NCBI GenBank assembly: GCA_051269965.1
Contig: JBNMFK010000234.1
Location: forward strand, 1-6,335
Source of the DNA: Arcticibacterium sp051269965
GTDB lineage: Bacteria; Bacteroidota; Bacteroidia; Cytophagales; Spirosomataceae
Length of the DNA: 6,335 nucleotides
Direction: 5' to 3'
Shown here: piece after piece, positions 5,554 through 6,335 of the stretch
How the letters are laid out: each line of letters begins with the position of its first letter
Numbering within the stretch: the first letter of the stretch is position 1
Program-made: the position numbers and the translations under genes
Notes under the pieces: model-generated
What the model was told of the DNA's origin: nothing
The model's input: the letters and a program-made list of their open reading frames with translations, nothing else
The model's database searches: none

Positions 5554-6335
5554 ATGAAAGCATACGTAAAACCAATAAAAAGACTTTTAATTGCCAACCG
5601 TGGGGAAATAGCCATACGTATTATGCGGGCTGCTTCAGAATTAGGCATAACTACAGTAGCTCTTTATACGTATGAAGACCGCTATTCTTTGCACAGATAT
5701 AAAGCAGACGAGGCCTATCAAATAGGAGCGAATGAAGAGGCTCTTAAACCCTATCTTGACATAGAAGGTATCATCCAACTGGCTAAGACTAAAAAAATTG
5801 ATGCCATTCATCCTGGATACGGTTTTCTTTCAGAAAACGTAACGTTAGTTAGAAGATGTATTGCAGAAGACATCATATTCGTAGGCCCTAAGCCTGAGGC
5901 CATGGATGCACTAGGCGATAAAGTAGCCGCCAAAAACAAAGCCATGGAAGCTGGTGTTCCACTAATTCCTGACTTTAGAGGCACTATTCCGAATGCAGAA
6001 TTTGCCCTAGAGAGGGCTAAGGAAATTGGCTTTCCAATGATGGTGAAAGCTGTTGCTGGTGGTGGTGGTAGAGGCATGCGAGTGGTTCGTCAAGAAAGTG
6101 ATTTTTCAAAGGCCTATGCCGAAGCAAAAAATGAGGCAAAAACCGCATTTGGAAATGACGTAGTCTTCCTAGAAAAGTTTGTAGTGGATCCTAAGCACCT
6201 AGAAGTACAGCTTTTAGGTGACCAACACGGAAACCTAATCCACCTTTACGAACGAGATTGCTCCGTTCAACGTAGATTCCAAAAAGTAGTAGAAGTGGCT
6301 CCTTCTATTGGACTAAAGCAGGAAACTCGTCAAAA
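5554..6335 (+). CDS. pyc: pyruvate carboxylase, N-terminal (biotin carboxylase) part, cut by the window end
   Basis: The frame is open to the window edge (260 complete codons). In full, the enzyme carboxylates pyruvate to oxaloacetate using ATP, bicarbonate and biotin, refilling the TCA cycle. The visible part is the biotin carboxylase domain: LLIANRGEIAIRIMRA (11-26), HPGYGFLSEN (86-95), the ATP-grasp glycine loop KAVAGGGGRGM (165-175), and ERDCSVQRRFQKVVEVAP. The segment YTYEDRYSLHRYKADEAYQIG (38-58) is typical of single-chain pyruvate carboxylases, whereas acetyl-CoA carboxylase AccC has an SDxxALHVxxADEA type sequence here. That choice would be settled by the carboxyltransferase and biotinyl domains, which lie outside the window. 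I prefer the ATG at 5554; an in-frame ATG at 5533 would add seven residues (MTLPNNL), and a stop at 5527-5529 excludes anything earlier. Neither has a Shine-Dalgarno sequence. F242 replaces the His of the QRRHQK motif of E. coli AccC. Confidence 0.9.
   Translation, partial: MKAYVKPIKRLLIANRGEIAIRIMRAASELGITTVALYTYEDRYSLHRYKADEAYQIGANEEALKPYLDIEGIIQLAKTKKIDAIHPGYGFLSENVTLVRRCIAEDIIFVGPKPEAMDALGDKVAAKNKAMEAGVPLIPDFRGTIPNAEFALERAKEIGFPMMVKAVAGGGGRGMRVVRQESDFSKAYAEAKNEAKTAFGNDVVFLEKFVVDPKHLEVQLLGDQHGNLIHLYERDCSVQRRFQKVVEVAPSIGLKQETRQ

Noticed and set aside
5808..6077. Minus-strand open frame of 89 codons, Pro/Ala-rich
   Set aside because: It is the reverse of the glycine-rich ATP-grasp region of pyruvate carboxylase, so the Pro and Ala runs are explained by the Gly codons.
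5554..6335. Acetyl-CoA carboxylase biotin carboxylase (accC)
   Set aside because: The YTYEDRYSLHRYKADEAY segment and QKVVEVAPS ending match pyruvate carboxylase better. Final proof lies outside the window.

Overview
The window looks like chromosomal DNA of a Bacteroidota bacterium, probably from the Cytophagales or a related lineage. Four things point there: a C-terminal sorting signal of the type IX secretion system (T9SS) on the first gene, a DUF4296-type small lipoprotein, a Bacteroidota-style promoter element (TAnnTTTG, at 2863-2870), and AT-rich DNA with almost no Shine-Dalgarno sequences. Placement below phylum level is inference.

Layout. Positions 1-651 hold the 3' end of a secreted T9SS cargo protein. 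A Gfo/Idh/MocA-type NAD(P)-dependent oxidoreductase of the dihydrodiol dehydrogenase type follows on the same strand (678-1661). It meets tail-to-tail, with a 5-bp gap, a minus-strand pair that overlaps by 8 bp: a DUF4296 lipoprotein (2391-2765) followed by a polyprenol-phosphate mannosyltransferase-type GT2 enzyme (1667-2398). A 171-bp divergent control region (2766-2936) separates these from a tight plus-strand cluster: a DUF58 protein (2937-3797), a signal-peptide plus single-TM protein resembling BatD/DUF4381 partners (3794-4717), and a NeuD/PglD-like left-handed beta-helix acyltransferase (4721-5353). The cluster junctions are a 4-bp overlap and a 3-bp gap. After a 200-bp AT-rich spacer with inverted repeats, the biotin carboxylase end of a pyruvate carboxylase begins and runs off the window (5554-6335).

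How the genes may work together. The oxidoreductase, the mannosyltransferase-like enzyme and pyruvate carboxylase look like housekeeping metabolism. The least ordinary part is the DUF58 / membrane protein / acyltransferase cluster. DUF58 proteins normally sit beside a MoxR AAA+ ATPase and VWA (BatA/BatB) proteins. Here neither is adjacent, and a sugar O-acyltransferase-like protein lacking the usual catalytic His takes their place. Whether this is a coherent envelope-associated system or a dispersed Bat locus with a hitch-hiking gene cannot be decided from this window. No RNA genes, CRISPR arrays, insertion sequences or other mobile elements were seen.
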